Positions 18,270 through 25,995 of a DNA stretch of 64,000 bases are shown piece by piece. Position 1 is the stretch's first letter. Each line of letters begins with the position of its first letter. Source of the DNA: Actinophytocola sp963825445 (GTDB taxonomy: Bacteria > Actinomycetota > Actinomycetes > Mycobacteriales > Pseudonocardiaceae). The DNA lies in contig CAWGTM010000012.1 of NCBI GenBank assembly GCA_963825445.1, positions 62,001 through 126,000 of the forward strand. The letters are read 5' to 3'. The notes under the pieces are model-generated. The model worked only from the letters and a program-made list of their open reading frames with translations, was not told the origin of the DNA and ran no database searches. Made by a program: the position numbers and the translations under genes.

Positions 18270-19153
18270 GCCAGTGCGACGCGCAGGACGGCGCCGAGTT
18301 CGGCGAGCTGGCGCTGCGACACGGCGGCCGACAGGATCGCCTGGGAGCCGTGGAAGGTGCCGGGCCACTGGTGCAGCTCGACCGACACGCCCGCCCGCAG
18401 CAGGCCCAGCGCGTACTCGATGTCCTCGTCGCGGTTCGGGCACAGCTCGGCGGTCGCGATGTAGGCGGGCGGCAGGCCGGCCAGGTCGGTGGCCCGCGCG
18501 GGGGCGGCGTACTGGGTGGCGGGCGTGCCGCCCAGGTAGTTCCGCCACGCCGCGGTGACCACGTCGCGGGTCGCCCAGGGCGTGTCGGTGAAATTCTGCG
18601 CCGACCAGGTCTCCTGCCGGTCGTCGAGGGCCGGCTGGTTGAGCAGCTGGAAGCTGATGGGCGGGCCCTGCTCGTCGCGGGCGCGCAACGCGAGGGCGGC
18701 CGCGATACCCGCGCCGGAACTGTGGCCGCCGACCGCGATCCGTGCGGGATCGATGCCGAGTTCGGCCGCGTGCTCGGCCGTCCAGGTGAGCACGGCGTAG
18801 GCGTCGTCCAGGGCGGCCGGGAACGGGTTCTCGGGGGCCAGGCGGTAGGCCACGGAGATCACCATCGCGCCGGAACTCTCCGCCACCCGGGCGGCCCACG
18901 GATGCTCGGTGTCGAGGTCGCCCATGGCGAACCCGCCGCCGTGCAACCAGACGATCGCGCCCTGGGCCTGGGCCGGGCGGTAGATCCGCACGGGCACGTC
19001 GCCGGGCACCAGGCGGTCCTCGATCGCCAGGTCGGTGGTGTCCGGCGCCGGCACCGCGGCCGCCAACTCGGCGAGGGTCCTGCGGTTGGCCGCCATGTCG
19101 CCCGGGTTCAGCTGGGGGAACAACGGGATGAACGCTTCCAGTTCCGGATCCAT
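18266..19153 (-). CDS. Alpha/beta-hydrolase, HSL-type (acetyl)esterase
   Basis: 295 residues. Oxyanion motif HGGGF, nucleophile in GGHSSGAG, then the Asp in the PNRDEDIEY region and His in GTFHGSQ define the hormone-sensitive-lipase family of small-ester hydrolases. Start chosen at the second of two nearby ATGs, 9 nt after GAGG. Translationally coupled to the two ABC genes, so it may process the transported molecule (for example an ester-linked antibiotic or siderophore). Divergent from a PucR-like regulator. Substrate not known. Confidence 0.88.
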   Translation of the reverse strand: MDPELEAFIPLFPQLNPGDMAANRRTLAELAAAVPAPDTTDLAIEDRLVPGDVPVRIYRPAQAQGAIVWLHGGGFAMGDLDTEHPWAARVAESSGAMVISVAYRLAPENPFPAALDDAYAVLTWTAEHAAELGIDPARIAVGGHSSGAGIAAALALRARDEQGPPISFQLLNQPALDDRQETWSAQNFTDTPWATRDVVTAAWRNYLGGTPATQYAAPARATDLAGLPPAYIATAELCPNRDEDIEYALGLLRAGVSVELHQWPGTFHGSQAILSAAVSQRQLAELGAVLRVALA

Positions 19154-19248
19154 GTCGACCATCCTCGCGGTCGCCGGTCCGGAGTTCGTCCGCCAACCGT
19201 CGCGCATACGGCCCGACCGGTGCGCCGATCGTCGCCTATCCTCCGGTC

Positions 19249-20292
19249 ATGGAGGTACTGGTCGAACGGCTGTCGCACCTGGACACCGAGGCGGAGGGCG
19301 CGCTCCGGGTGGTGATGTTCTACGACACGCTGATGCGCAGGAGGATGGATCTGCCGGCGCTGGTCCGGGCGTCGGCGGGCCTGGCCGCGTGTGTGGCCGG
19401 GATCCGGTTGCACAGCACGGGGCGGGTGATCCGCGCCGCGCCGGACGGCCGGGAGGTGGCGGCCGCGGTGCCCGCGGTGCCATCCGTGTCCGCACCGGTC
19501 ACCCTCGACGACGAGGAGATCGGCACGGTGTGGCTGGAGCGCCCCGGCCCGCCCGGCGGGCTGGACGACGTGCTGCTGGACCGGCTGGCCATCGCGACCG
19601 CCGCGGTCGTGGAGCGCTACGGCCCGGCCCGCACCACCATGGCCGACCCCGCCCTCGTCGAGCTGGTGATCAGCGCCGACAGCGAGGAGGCGACCCGGGC
19701 GCGGGCGCTGCGGCTGCTGGGGTTCGCGGCCGACCAGCCGATCACGGTGGCGGCCGTGCGCTCGGAGGTGCCGCTCGACCAGGTCGGCGGCCTGGTCAGC
19801 CCGGCGTGCCTGGTCAAGGCGGCGCCCCTCGCCGACGTGGGCGTTCTCCTGGCCGCCACGGTGGACCCCGGCCGGTTCCCGCCGGGCGTCCGGGCGGGCA
19901 TCGGCGCGGCCACGAGCCCCGACCGCTCCTGGCTGCAGGCCCGCACGGCGTTGCGCTTCACCGATCCGTGCGACCCGGTCATCCGCCACGCTGACCTCGG
20001 CGCTCTGGCGTTGCTGGCAGAGATCCCGCGGAACGCGTTGCGGGACAACGCGGACGTGGCCGCGATCGACCGCCTGGCGGACAACGCGGAGGACCTGGCG
20101 ACGCTGGAGGCCTACTGCGCCACCGGCTCGCTGCGGCAGGCCGCGGAACGTCTCCACCTGCACCACAGCAGCGTCGCCCGCCGGCTCGACCAGATCGGCC
20201 GGACCCTGGACATCGACCTCACCGCACCCGCCGGGCTGACCCGAGCGAGAATCGCCCGCACGGCACGGCGGTTGCTCGGCGAGGGAGTGTGA
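19249..20292 (+). CDS. PucR/CdaR-type transcriptional regulator
   Basis: 347 residues. C-terminal helix-turn-helix of the PucR (HTH_30) type: TLEAYCATGSLRQAAERL then HHSSVARRLDQI. The N-terminal half has no recognised domain but looks like a sensor region. Divergently transcribed from the esterase-ABC operon with a 95-bp shared intergenic region, so it is the obvious candidate regulator of that operon, probably as an activator as in most PucR proteins (inference). Confidence 0.75.
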   Translation: MEVLVERLSHLDTEAEGALRVVMFYDTLMRRRMDLPALVRASAGLAACVAGIRLHSTGRVIRAAPDGREVAAAVPAVPSVSAPVTLDDEEIGTVWLERPGPPGGLDDVLLDRLAIATAAVVERYGPARTTMADPALVELVISADSEEATRARALRLLGFAADQPITVAAVRSEVPLDQVGGLVSPACLVKAAPLADVGVLLAATVDPGRFPPGVRAGIGAATSPDRSWLQARTALRFTDPCDPVIRHADLGALALLAEIPRNALRDNADVAAIDRLADNAEDLATLEAYCATGSLRQAAERLHLHHSSVARRLDQIGRTLDIDLTAPAGLTRARIARTARRLLGEGV

Positions 20293-20295
20293 CAT

Positions 20296-20646
20296 TTGAA
20301 GTACCTGATGTTGATCTACGGCAACAAGTCCATCTGGAACGGTCGGCCCCGCGACGAGCGGGCCGCGATCATCGGCCAGGTCGACGCGTTCAACGAGGCC
20401 CTGCGTGCGTCGGGCGAACTGGTGGCGGTCGACGGGCTCCTGCCGCGGCCTCAGACGATTCGGGTGAGGCCCGAAGGAGTCGTGGTCACCGACGGGCCCT
20501 ACCTCGAGGCCAAGGAACACGTCGGGTCCTACTTCATCGTGGACGTCGACAGCGAGGAGCGGGCGTTGGAGATCGCGCGCTCCTACCCGGCGTTGCGTCA
20601 CGACGGCAGCGGCCTGGAGATGTGGCCGCTCATGAGCCGCGGTTGA
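20296..20646 (+). CDS. YCII/DGPF-domain protein, partner of ECF42 sigma factor
   Basis: 116 residues, one YCII-like domain containing the VVTDGPYLEAKEHVGSYF motif that gives the DGPF family its name. TTG start, with GGGAG eight to ten bases upstream. Its stop overlaps the TTG start of the sigma-factor gene. DGPF proteins are the constant genomic partner of ECF42 sigma factors and are members of their regulons in Streptomyces; biochemical role unknown. Confidence 0.88.
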   Translation: MKYLMLIYGNKSIWNGRPRDERAAIIGQVDAFNEALRASGELVAVDGLLPRPQTIRVRPEGVVVTDGPYLEAKEHVGSYFIVDVDSEERALEIARSYPALRHDGSGLEMWPLMSRG

Positions 20647-21830
20647 CCGAGTCCATCGGGGATCTCCTGCGGCGTCTCGCACCCCAGGTGCTGAGCACGC
20701 TCCTGCGCCGCTACAACGACTTCGCCCGCTGCGAGGACGCCGTGCAGGAGGCGTTGATCGCGGCCGTGGAGACCTGGTCGGAGGTGCCCGAGCACCCGTT
20801 GGGCTGGCTCACCACGGTGGCCACCCGCCGGTACATCGACCAGGTCCGCGCCGACAGCGCCCGCGAACGCCGCGAACAGGCCCTGCCGCCCGACCCGGCG
20901 CCGCCCGCCGATGCGGAAACCCCGCGGGATGATCTGCTCGAGCTGCTGCTCCTGTGCTGCCACCCCGACCTCACCGAGGCGTCGCAGATGGCACTCACCC
21001 TGCGCGCGGTCGGCGGACTGTCCACCTCGGAGATCGCGGCCGCGTTCCTCGTGCCCGAGAAGACCATGGGGCAGCGGATCTCCCGCGCCAAACAGCGGCT
21101 GGCCGGCGCCCGCTTCGAACTCCCGGCCGACCTCGAGCCGCGGTTCGCGACCGTGCTCCACGTGCTCTACCTGATCTTCAACGAGGGCTACAGCGCCAGC
21201 GCCGGCGAGACCCTGCGCCGGGCCGACCTCACCCAGGAGGCGCTGCGTCTGACGCGTCGGCTGCACGCCACGCTGCCCGAGTCCGGCGAGGCCGCGGGTC
21301 TGCTCGCGTTGATGCTGCTGACCGAGGCACGGAGTGCGGCCCGCACGGGACCCGCGGGTGAGCTGGTTCCGTTGGCCGAACAGGACCGGTCGCGTTGGGA
21401 CCGCGCGGCGATCACCGAGGCCACCGAGTTGCTCACCCGCACCATGGCGACCCTGCCGCTGGGCCCCTACCAGGTCCAGGCGGCCATCGCGGCGCTGCAC
21501 GCCGAGGCCGTGTCGGCGCGGGACACCGACTGGCGTCAGATCCTCGCGCTGTACGACCTGCTGGTCCCCGACCCGGTCGCCGCGCTCAACCGGGCGGTCG
21601 CGGTGGGCGAGGTGCACGGGCCCGACGCGGGACTGGCCGCGTTGTGTGAGCTGGAAACCGGCGTGCTCGCCGGCCACCACCGGCTGCTGGCCGTGCGCGC
21701 GCACCTGCTGGAACAGGCCGGCGAGCACGACGAGGCGGCCACCGCGTTCCAGGAGGCCGCGCGGCTGGCCCGCAACCTGCGGGAACAGCGTTTTCTCCAC
21801 CTTCGCGCAACTCGCGCGCGATCGATGTAG
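20643..21830 (+). CDS. ECF42-type RNA polymerase sigma factor with TPR-like C-terminal domain
   Basis: 395 residues. Sigma region 2 (FARCEDAVQEALIAAVETW, LGWLTTVATRRYIDQ) and region 4 (LSTSEIAAAFLVPEKTMGQR) occupy the first 170 residues; the remaining 200 form the long helical TPR-like extension (FNEGYSASAG, YQVQAAIAALHAEA, DPVAALNRAVAV) that defines ECF42. No anti-sigma gene is present; in this group the C-terminal extension replaces it. Starts at TTG overlapping the YCII stop (TTGA), so both are made from one transcript. Confidence 0.92.
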   Translation: MTESIGDLLRRLAPQVLSTLLRRYNDFARCEDAVQEALIAAVETWSEVPEHPLGWLTTVATRRYIDQVRADSARERREQALPPDPAPPADAETPRDDLLELLLLCCHPDLTEASQMALTLRAVGGLSTSEIAAAFLVPEKTMGQRISRAKQRLAGARFELPADLEPRFATVLHVLYLIFNEGYSASAGETLRRADLTQEALRLTRRLHATLPESGEAAGLLALMLLTEARSAARTGPAGELVPLAEQDRSRWDRAAITEATELLTRTMATLPLGPYQVQAAIAALHAEAVSARDTDWRQILALYDLLVPDPVAALNRAVAVGEVHGPDAGLAALCELETGVLAGHHRLLAVRAHLLEQAGEHDEAATAFQEAARLARNLREQRFLHLRATRARSM

Positions 21831-21885
21831 AAACGGCCGGCTCGGCTCCGATCCTCCGGTGAACACACCCGAACTGGAGGAAAAG

Positions 21886-22584
21886 ATGACCAAGGTGACA
21901 GCACAGATGTCCGTGTCCCTCGACGGCTTCTACGCCGGACCACGGGACGACAACCCGGACTGGCTGCACTCCACGGAGGCCGCCGGCTTCTTCCGCGTCA
22001 CCCGCTGGGCGACCAACGCGATGGCGTGGCGGGAGCGACAGGGCTTCGCCGGGGGCGAGCGGGACACCAACTCCGACATCATCAGGGAGACGTTCGAGGC
22101 GGCGGGTGCCTACGTCATGGGCCGGCGCATGGCCGACGGCGGCGAGGTGCCCTGGGGTGAGGAGCCGCCGTTCCGCGCGCCGGTCTTCGTGGTGACCCAT
22201 CGGGCGCGCCCGCGCGTGGAACGCCTGGGCGGCACGAGCTTCACGTGGGTCACCGACGGCCTGGCCAGCGCCATCGACCAGGCCCGCGCGGTGGCGAACG
22301 GCAGGAATGTGGCCATCGCCGGCGGCGGCAGCGTCGTCCGGCAGGCCCTGGAGGCCGGTCTGCTGGACGAACTCGAACTGCACGTCGCCCCGGTGATCCT
22401 GGGCAGCGGACTGCGGCTGCTGGACGCCGACCTCGACGCGCGGGAGGGCATCGAACTCGACGTCACGAGGGTCGTGCACACCCCGCAGGTGACGCACCTC
22501 CGGTACACGGTCACCGGCCGCGTCCCGCTGGTCCTCGACGACCGCGGCAGGAGCGGCGGCCCGAGCAAACTCGCGACCGCCTGA
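21886..22584 (+). CDS. Dihydrofolate reductase-like (RibD C-terminal) family protein
   Basis: 232 residues. DHFR/RibD fold: MSVSLDGFYAGP near the N-terminus, AYVMGRRMADGG, and the NADPH-binding strand NVAIAGGGSVVRQ. These stand-alone reductases are of unknown substrate; they are regularly found downstream of ECF42/DGPF pairs, consistent with a shared regulon. ATG preceded by GGAGGA at good spacing, 55 nt after the sigma gene. Confidence 0.88.
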   Translation: MTKVTAQMSVSLDGFYAGPRDDNPDWLHSTEAAGFFRVTRWATNAMAWRERQGFAGGERDTNSDIIRETFEAAGAYVMGRRMADGGEVPWGEEPPFRAPVFVVTHRARPRVERLGGTSFTWVTDGLASAIDQARAVANGRNVAIAGGGSVVRQALEAGLLDELELHVAPVILGSGLRLLDADLDAREGIELDVTRVVHTPQVTHLRYTVTGRVPLVLDDRGRSGGPSKLATA

Positions 22585-22609
22585 CACCTGGTTGATTTAG
22601 AGTCACGGC

Positions 22610-23239
22610 GTGGAGCCGTTTGCACGGGGGCGCGACGCCGACGTGTACGCGCTGGGCGACGACCGGGTGCTGCGCCGGTACCGGGACGGCGGCAGCGTCG
22701 TGGCGGAGGCGGCCGTGATGGCCTACGTGGCCGGCCACGGTTATCCGGTGCCCGCGGTGTTCGAGGCCGTGGGACCCGACCTGGTCATGGAACGGCTGGC
22801 CGGGCCCACCCTCCTGGCCGCCGCGCTGACCGGGCGGGTCGACACCACGTCGGCCGCGCGGACGCTGGCCGGGCTGCACGACCGGCTGAGCGCGGTCCCG
22901 GCGCGGGAGTCCGACCAGGCGGTCCTGCATCTGGACCTGCATCCGGACAACGTCATCCTGAGCGCCGGCGGGCCCGTGGTGATCGACTGGCGCAACGCCA
23001 CGGAGGGCCCGCCGGCGCTGGACGCCGCGATGACGGCCGTGATCCTGGCCCAGGCAGCGGTCGGTGAGTTCCCGGTCCTCGCCGCTCCCCTGCTGCGAGA
23101 GTTCCTGGCGGCTGTAGCGACGGACCCGCTGAGCCAACTCGACCGGGCGCTGGAACTCCGCAGCGCCAACCCCAACCTGACGCCGACGGAGTCCGACGCC
23201 CTGGGAAGCGCGGGCGACCTGGTGCGGGGCCTGCGATGA
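22610..23239 (+). CDS. APH-family small-molecule phosphotransferase-like protein
   Basis: 209 residues, shorter than typical aminoglycoside phosphotransferases (about 260-300). The catalytic loop HLDLHPDNVI and the metal-binding VIDWRNA are present; the N-lobe starts directly at FARGRDADVYAL, so it is a compact kinase fold. GTG start. Followed immediately by a nucleoside-kinase-like gene. Could phosphorylate a small alcohol or antibiotic; I cannot assign a substrate. Confidence 0.78.
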   Translation: MEPFARGRDADVYALGDDRVLRRYRDGGSVVAEAAVMAYVAGHGYPVPAVFEAVGPDLVMERLAGPTLLAAALTGRVDTTSAARTLAGLHDRLSAVPARESDQAVLHLDLHPDNVILSAGGPVVIDWRNATEGPPALDAAMTAVILAQAAVGEFPVLAAPLLREFLAAVATDPLSQLDRALELRSANPNLTPTESDALGSAGDLVRGLR

Positions 23240-23249
23240 ACGGGTCGTC

Positions 23250-23756
23250 GTGCTCGGGACCACCGGTGCCGGCAGGTCCACGTTCGCCGGGCGGCTCGCC
23301 GGGGCGATCGGCGCTCCGCATGTGGAACTCGACGGGTTCAACCACGGTCCGAACTGGACACCCCGGCCGGAGTTCGCCGCCGACGTGGCCGACGTGCTCA
23401 CGTGGCCCGGTTGGGTGGTCGACGGCAACTACGTCGACCGCGTCGCCGGCACGCTGTGGCCCCGCGCGGACACGGTCATCTGGCTCGACCTGCCGTTGTG
23501 GGTCATTCTGCCGCGCATCGTGCGGCGCACGACGGGACGCGTCCGCGAACGCACGGAACTCTGGAACGGGAACCGGGAGAGCTGGTCGGCGCTCACCGTG
23601 TCGCTGCCCTGGGCCGTGCGGTCGCAACGTCGCCACCGCGCGGAGTTGCCCGGCCGGTTGGCGGAACTCGAACGCGGCGGTGTGCGGGTGGTCCGGCTCT
23701 CATCGGCCGCGGCCGTCGGCCGATGGCTGGCAGAATCGATTCCATGGGTGAAGTGA
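23250..23756 (+). CDS. P-loop kinase-like protein with arginine in Walker A
   Basis: 168 residues. GTTGAGRST matches the P-loop of adenylate/shikimate-kinase-like NTPases but the invariant lysine is arginine, so ATP hydrolysis or phosphotransfer may be weakened. Further family marks: HVELDGFNHGPNW and VVDGNYVDRVAG (substrate-binding) and DTVIWLDLPLWVI. The start is doubtful: the GTG used here begins right at the P-loop and omits the usual first beta strand (RVVV), which is encoded in frame just upstream without a normal start codon. 10 nt after the APH-like gene. Confidence 0.7.
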   Translation: MLGTTGAGRSTFAGRLAGAIGAPHVELDGFNHGPNWTPRPEFAADVADVLTWPGWVVDGNYVDRVAGTLWPRADTVIWLDLPLWVILPRIVRRTTGRVRERTELWNGNRESWSALTVSLPWAVRSQRRHRAELPGRLAELERGGVRVVRLSSAAAVGRWLAESIPWVK

Positions 23757-24283
23757 CGGCGGTCAGCAGCGACGGGACGCACCGGTTCAGCAAGCCGAAC
23801 CAGGCGGAGATCCACCTGCTGGCGGGGCTGGGAGTGGCGGACGACGCGCACCAGGGCGTGACCGTGAAGCACCGCTCACGGGTGGCGCGCGACCCGAGTC
23901 AGCCCAACCTGCGGCAGGTGCACCTGATCCACGCGGAGCTGCACGCGGAACTGGCGGCCGCGGGCTTCACGGTGAAGCCGGGCGACATGGGGGAGAACGT
24001 GACCACCAGCGGCATCGACCTGCTGGCGCTGCCCACCGGCACCAGGCTGCGGCTGGGCGAGACGGCGGTGGTCGAGGTGACCGGGCTGCGCAACCCGTGC
24101 GTGCAGCTGGACCTGTTCCAGTCGGGCCTCATGAAGGCGGTCCTGAGCCGCGACGCCGAGGGCAACCTCGTCCGCAAGGCCGGCATCATGAGCATCGTGC
24201 TGACCGACGGTGTGGTCCGCCCGGGAGACACGATCCAGGTCGAACTGCCCGCCCAGCCACATGAGGCCCTGCAGCCCGTCTGA
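23744..24283 (+). CDS. MOSC-domain protein
   Basis: 179 residues. MOSC domains bind molybdenum cofactor or carry sulfur for metal centres; here the conserved cysteine lies in GLRNPCVQLDLF and the GDMGENVTTSGIDL strand is intact. No N-terminal beta-barrel domain as in mitochondrial amidoxime reductases, so it is the minimal YiiM-like type. YiiM-type proteins act in reduction of N-hydroxylated bases. Overlaps the P-loop gene by 13 nt in another frame. Confidence 0.85.
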   Translation: MGEVTAVSSDGTHRFSKPNQAEIHLLAGLGVADDAHQGVTVKHRSRVARDPSQPNLRQVHLIHAELHAELAAAGFTVKPGDMGENVTTSGIDLLALPTGTRLRLGETAVVEVTGLRNPCVQLDLFQSGLMKAVLSRDAEGNLVRKAGIMSIVLTDGVVRPGDTIQVELPAQPHEALQPV

Positions 24284-24319
24284 CCTCGCCGGGCCGAGCG
24301 GACCCCATAAGCTGCGCAC

Positions 24320-25006
24320 ATGGCAGGCGAGGACGAGGACGGCCATCTCGACGGGCGGGCCGCCCGGTGGTCCGGCCAGCGGGAACGCCGGCGCGCGGAG
24401 TTCGTCGAGGCCGCGATCTCGGCCATCAAGGCATACGGGCCACAGGTCTCCACCGAGCAGATCGCGGCGTTCGCCGGGGTCGCGCGGACCCGGCTGTACC
24501 GCCACTTCGACAACGCCGACGACCTGCGCCACGCGGTCAACGTGCGGATCAGCGAGCTGATCATCAACGAGCTGGCGCCCGCGCTGCGCGAGCCCGGCGG
24601 CTCGATGAACCAGATGATCAGGAACGTGGTGGCCCCGTTCGTCAACTGGATCGCCGAGAACGCCGACCTCTACGAGTACGGCATCAGCGACCGCGGCCCG
24701 AACAGCCGGTTCGTCGACACCGACATCCGGGCGACCATCGGCATGCTGCTCGGCAAGCTCGTCGAGGCCTACCTCGAGACGTGGGAGGTCGAGAGCCCGT
24801 ACGTGGACGTGGCGGCGTTCAGCATCATCGGCCTGGTCGAGTCGGCCGGCGTGCGGTGGGCGCGCCAGCCCGGCGCCGTGGGGCAGACCGAGCTGATCGA
24901 CCAGCTCTCCACCTGGGTGTGGGCCATTTTCGACAACTACCTGCGCGGACAGGGCGTGGTGCTCGATCCGGACGAGCCGCTGGGTCTTCCCAGGTCGTGG
25001 AGATAG
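24320..25006 (+). CDS. TetR-family regulator
   Basis: 228 residues. N-terminal helix-turn-helix (STEQIAAFAGVARTRLYRHFDN, about residues 45-65) and an all-helical ligand domain with GISDRGPNSRFVDTD. It sits immediately before, and in the same direction as, the AurF-type oxygenase and ferredoxin reductase genes, and a palindrome lies between. Likely controls those genes and itself; ligand unknown. Confidence 0.85.
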   Translation: MAGEDEDGHLDGRAARWSGQRERRRAEFVEAAISAIKAYGPQVSTEQIAAFAGVARTRLYRHFDNADDLRHAVNVRISELIINELAPALREPGGSMNQMIRNVVAPFVNWIAENADLYEYGISDRGPNSRFVDTDIRATIGMLLGKLVEAYLETWEVESPYVDVAAFSIIGLVESAGVRWARQPGAVGQTELIDQLSTWVWAIFDNYLRGQGVVLDPDEPLGLPRSWR

Positions 25007-25027
25007 CACTGCGCTGAGCTTGCCTGT

Positions 25028-25038
25028 TACCTGAGGTA
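25028..25038. promoter_or_regulatory. Palindrome TACCTGAGGTA before the diiron oxygenase gene
   Basis: TACC-TGA-GGTA inverted repeat within GTTACCTGAGGTAGC, 66 nt upstream of the AurF-like start codon, in the 98-bp gap after the TetR gene. Position and symmetry suit a TetR operator; no binding evidence. Confidence 0.4.
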
Positions 25039-25104
25039 GCAGTAGTGTGCCGAATAGGTGGTACGGCGCGTATCACTAAGCACACGGCAACGGAGGAGCC
25101 TCCG

Positions 25105-25992
25105 ATGACCAGCACTCCCGAGACCGATGACGTCTCGCGTCGCCTGCTGACGTCCGCCGGCATGCTGTCGTACGACCCGGCTGTCGAGGTCGACTGGGAC
25201 GCGCCCCTGCCCGAGGACGCCTTCGGGCTCAACCCCGAGTGGAGCACCCTCTACGGCACCCCGCTGTGGGACGAGATGGCGCCCGCCCAGCGCGTGGCGC
25301 TCACCAGGCACGAGGTCTGCTCGATCATGAGCACCGGCATCTGGTTCGAGATGATCCTTCAGCAGATGATCCTGCGGGACCAGTACGCCCACGACCCGGC
25401 CAACGCGGAGTTCCGCTTCGCGCTCACCGAGATCGCCGACGAGTGCCGCCACTCGATCATGTTCGCGCGGGCCTGCGAGAAGATGGGCGCGCCCGCCTAC
25501 CTGCCGCCGCGTCCGGTGCTCGAACTGGCCCGCGGGTTCAAGTCGTTCGCGAAGGGCGAGGTGGCCTACGGCGCCGCGCTGGCCGCCGAGGAGATCCTCG
25601 ACGTGATGCAGCGCGACTGGATGCGCGGCGAGAACGTCCTGCCGATCGTGCGGACCACGTCGAAGATCCACGTGGTCGAGGAGTCCCGGCACATGAAGTT
25701 CGCCCGCCAGGAGGTCAAGGAGCACATGCGCGGCAAGAGCGCGTTCCGCCGGGGCCTGAGCGCTCTGGTGATCGCGATCGTGGCCGACGTGATCGTGTCG
25801 AACATGGTGAACCCCAAGGTGTACGCGAACGTCGGCCTGGACGTGGAGCGCGCGCGGGCCGAGGTGCGGGCCAACGAGCACCGCAAGGTGATGCTGCGGT
25901 CGAGCTGCGCCCACCTCATGGACTTCCTGGCCGAGGCCGGTCTGCTGTCGCGCCCGGCGATGGCCGTGTACCGCCGCGTGCACATGCTCTGA
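25105..25992 (+). CDS. AurF-type diiron N-oxygenase-like protein
   Basis: 295 residues. Belongs to the ferritin-like AurF family (p-aminobenzoate N-oxygenase of aureothin synthesis). Diiron ligands are visible as E-x-x-H pairs: EIADECRHSIMF and VEESRHMKF, with further glutamates in AAEEILDVM. The enzyme uses O2 and two electrons; the next gene, 3 nt downstream, encodes a ferredoxin-reductase fusion that can supply them. ATG preceded by ACGGAGGAG. A similar pair (Rv0885-fprB) exists in Mycobacterium tuberculosis as I recall. Whether the substrate is an aryl amine or a lipid is unknown. Confidence 0.85.
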   Translation: MTSTPETDDVSRRLLTSAGMLSYDPAVEVDWDAPLPEDAFGLNPEWSTLYGTPLWDEMAPAQRVALTRHEVCSIMSTGIWFEMILQQMILRDQYAHDPANAEFRFALTEIADECRHSIMFARACEKMGAPAYLPPRPVLELARGFKSFAKGEVAYGAALAAEEILDVMQRDWMRGENVLPIVRTTSKIHVVEESRHMKFARQEVKEHMRGKSAFRRGLSALVIAIVADVIVSNMVNPKVYANVGLDVERARAEVRANEHRKVMLRSSCAHLMDFLAEAGLLSRPAMAVYRRVHML

Positions 25993-25995
25993 CCG

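Noticed and set aside
16563..19196. An 877-codon open frame that seems to fuse an ABC transporter to a long arginine-rich N-terminal domain
   Set aside because: The N-terminal 309 codons are antisense-like composition overlapping the esterase gene in another frame; the ABC gene has its own ATG overlapping the esterase stop.
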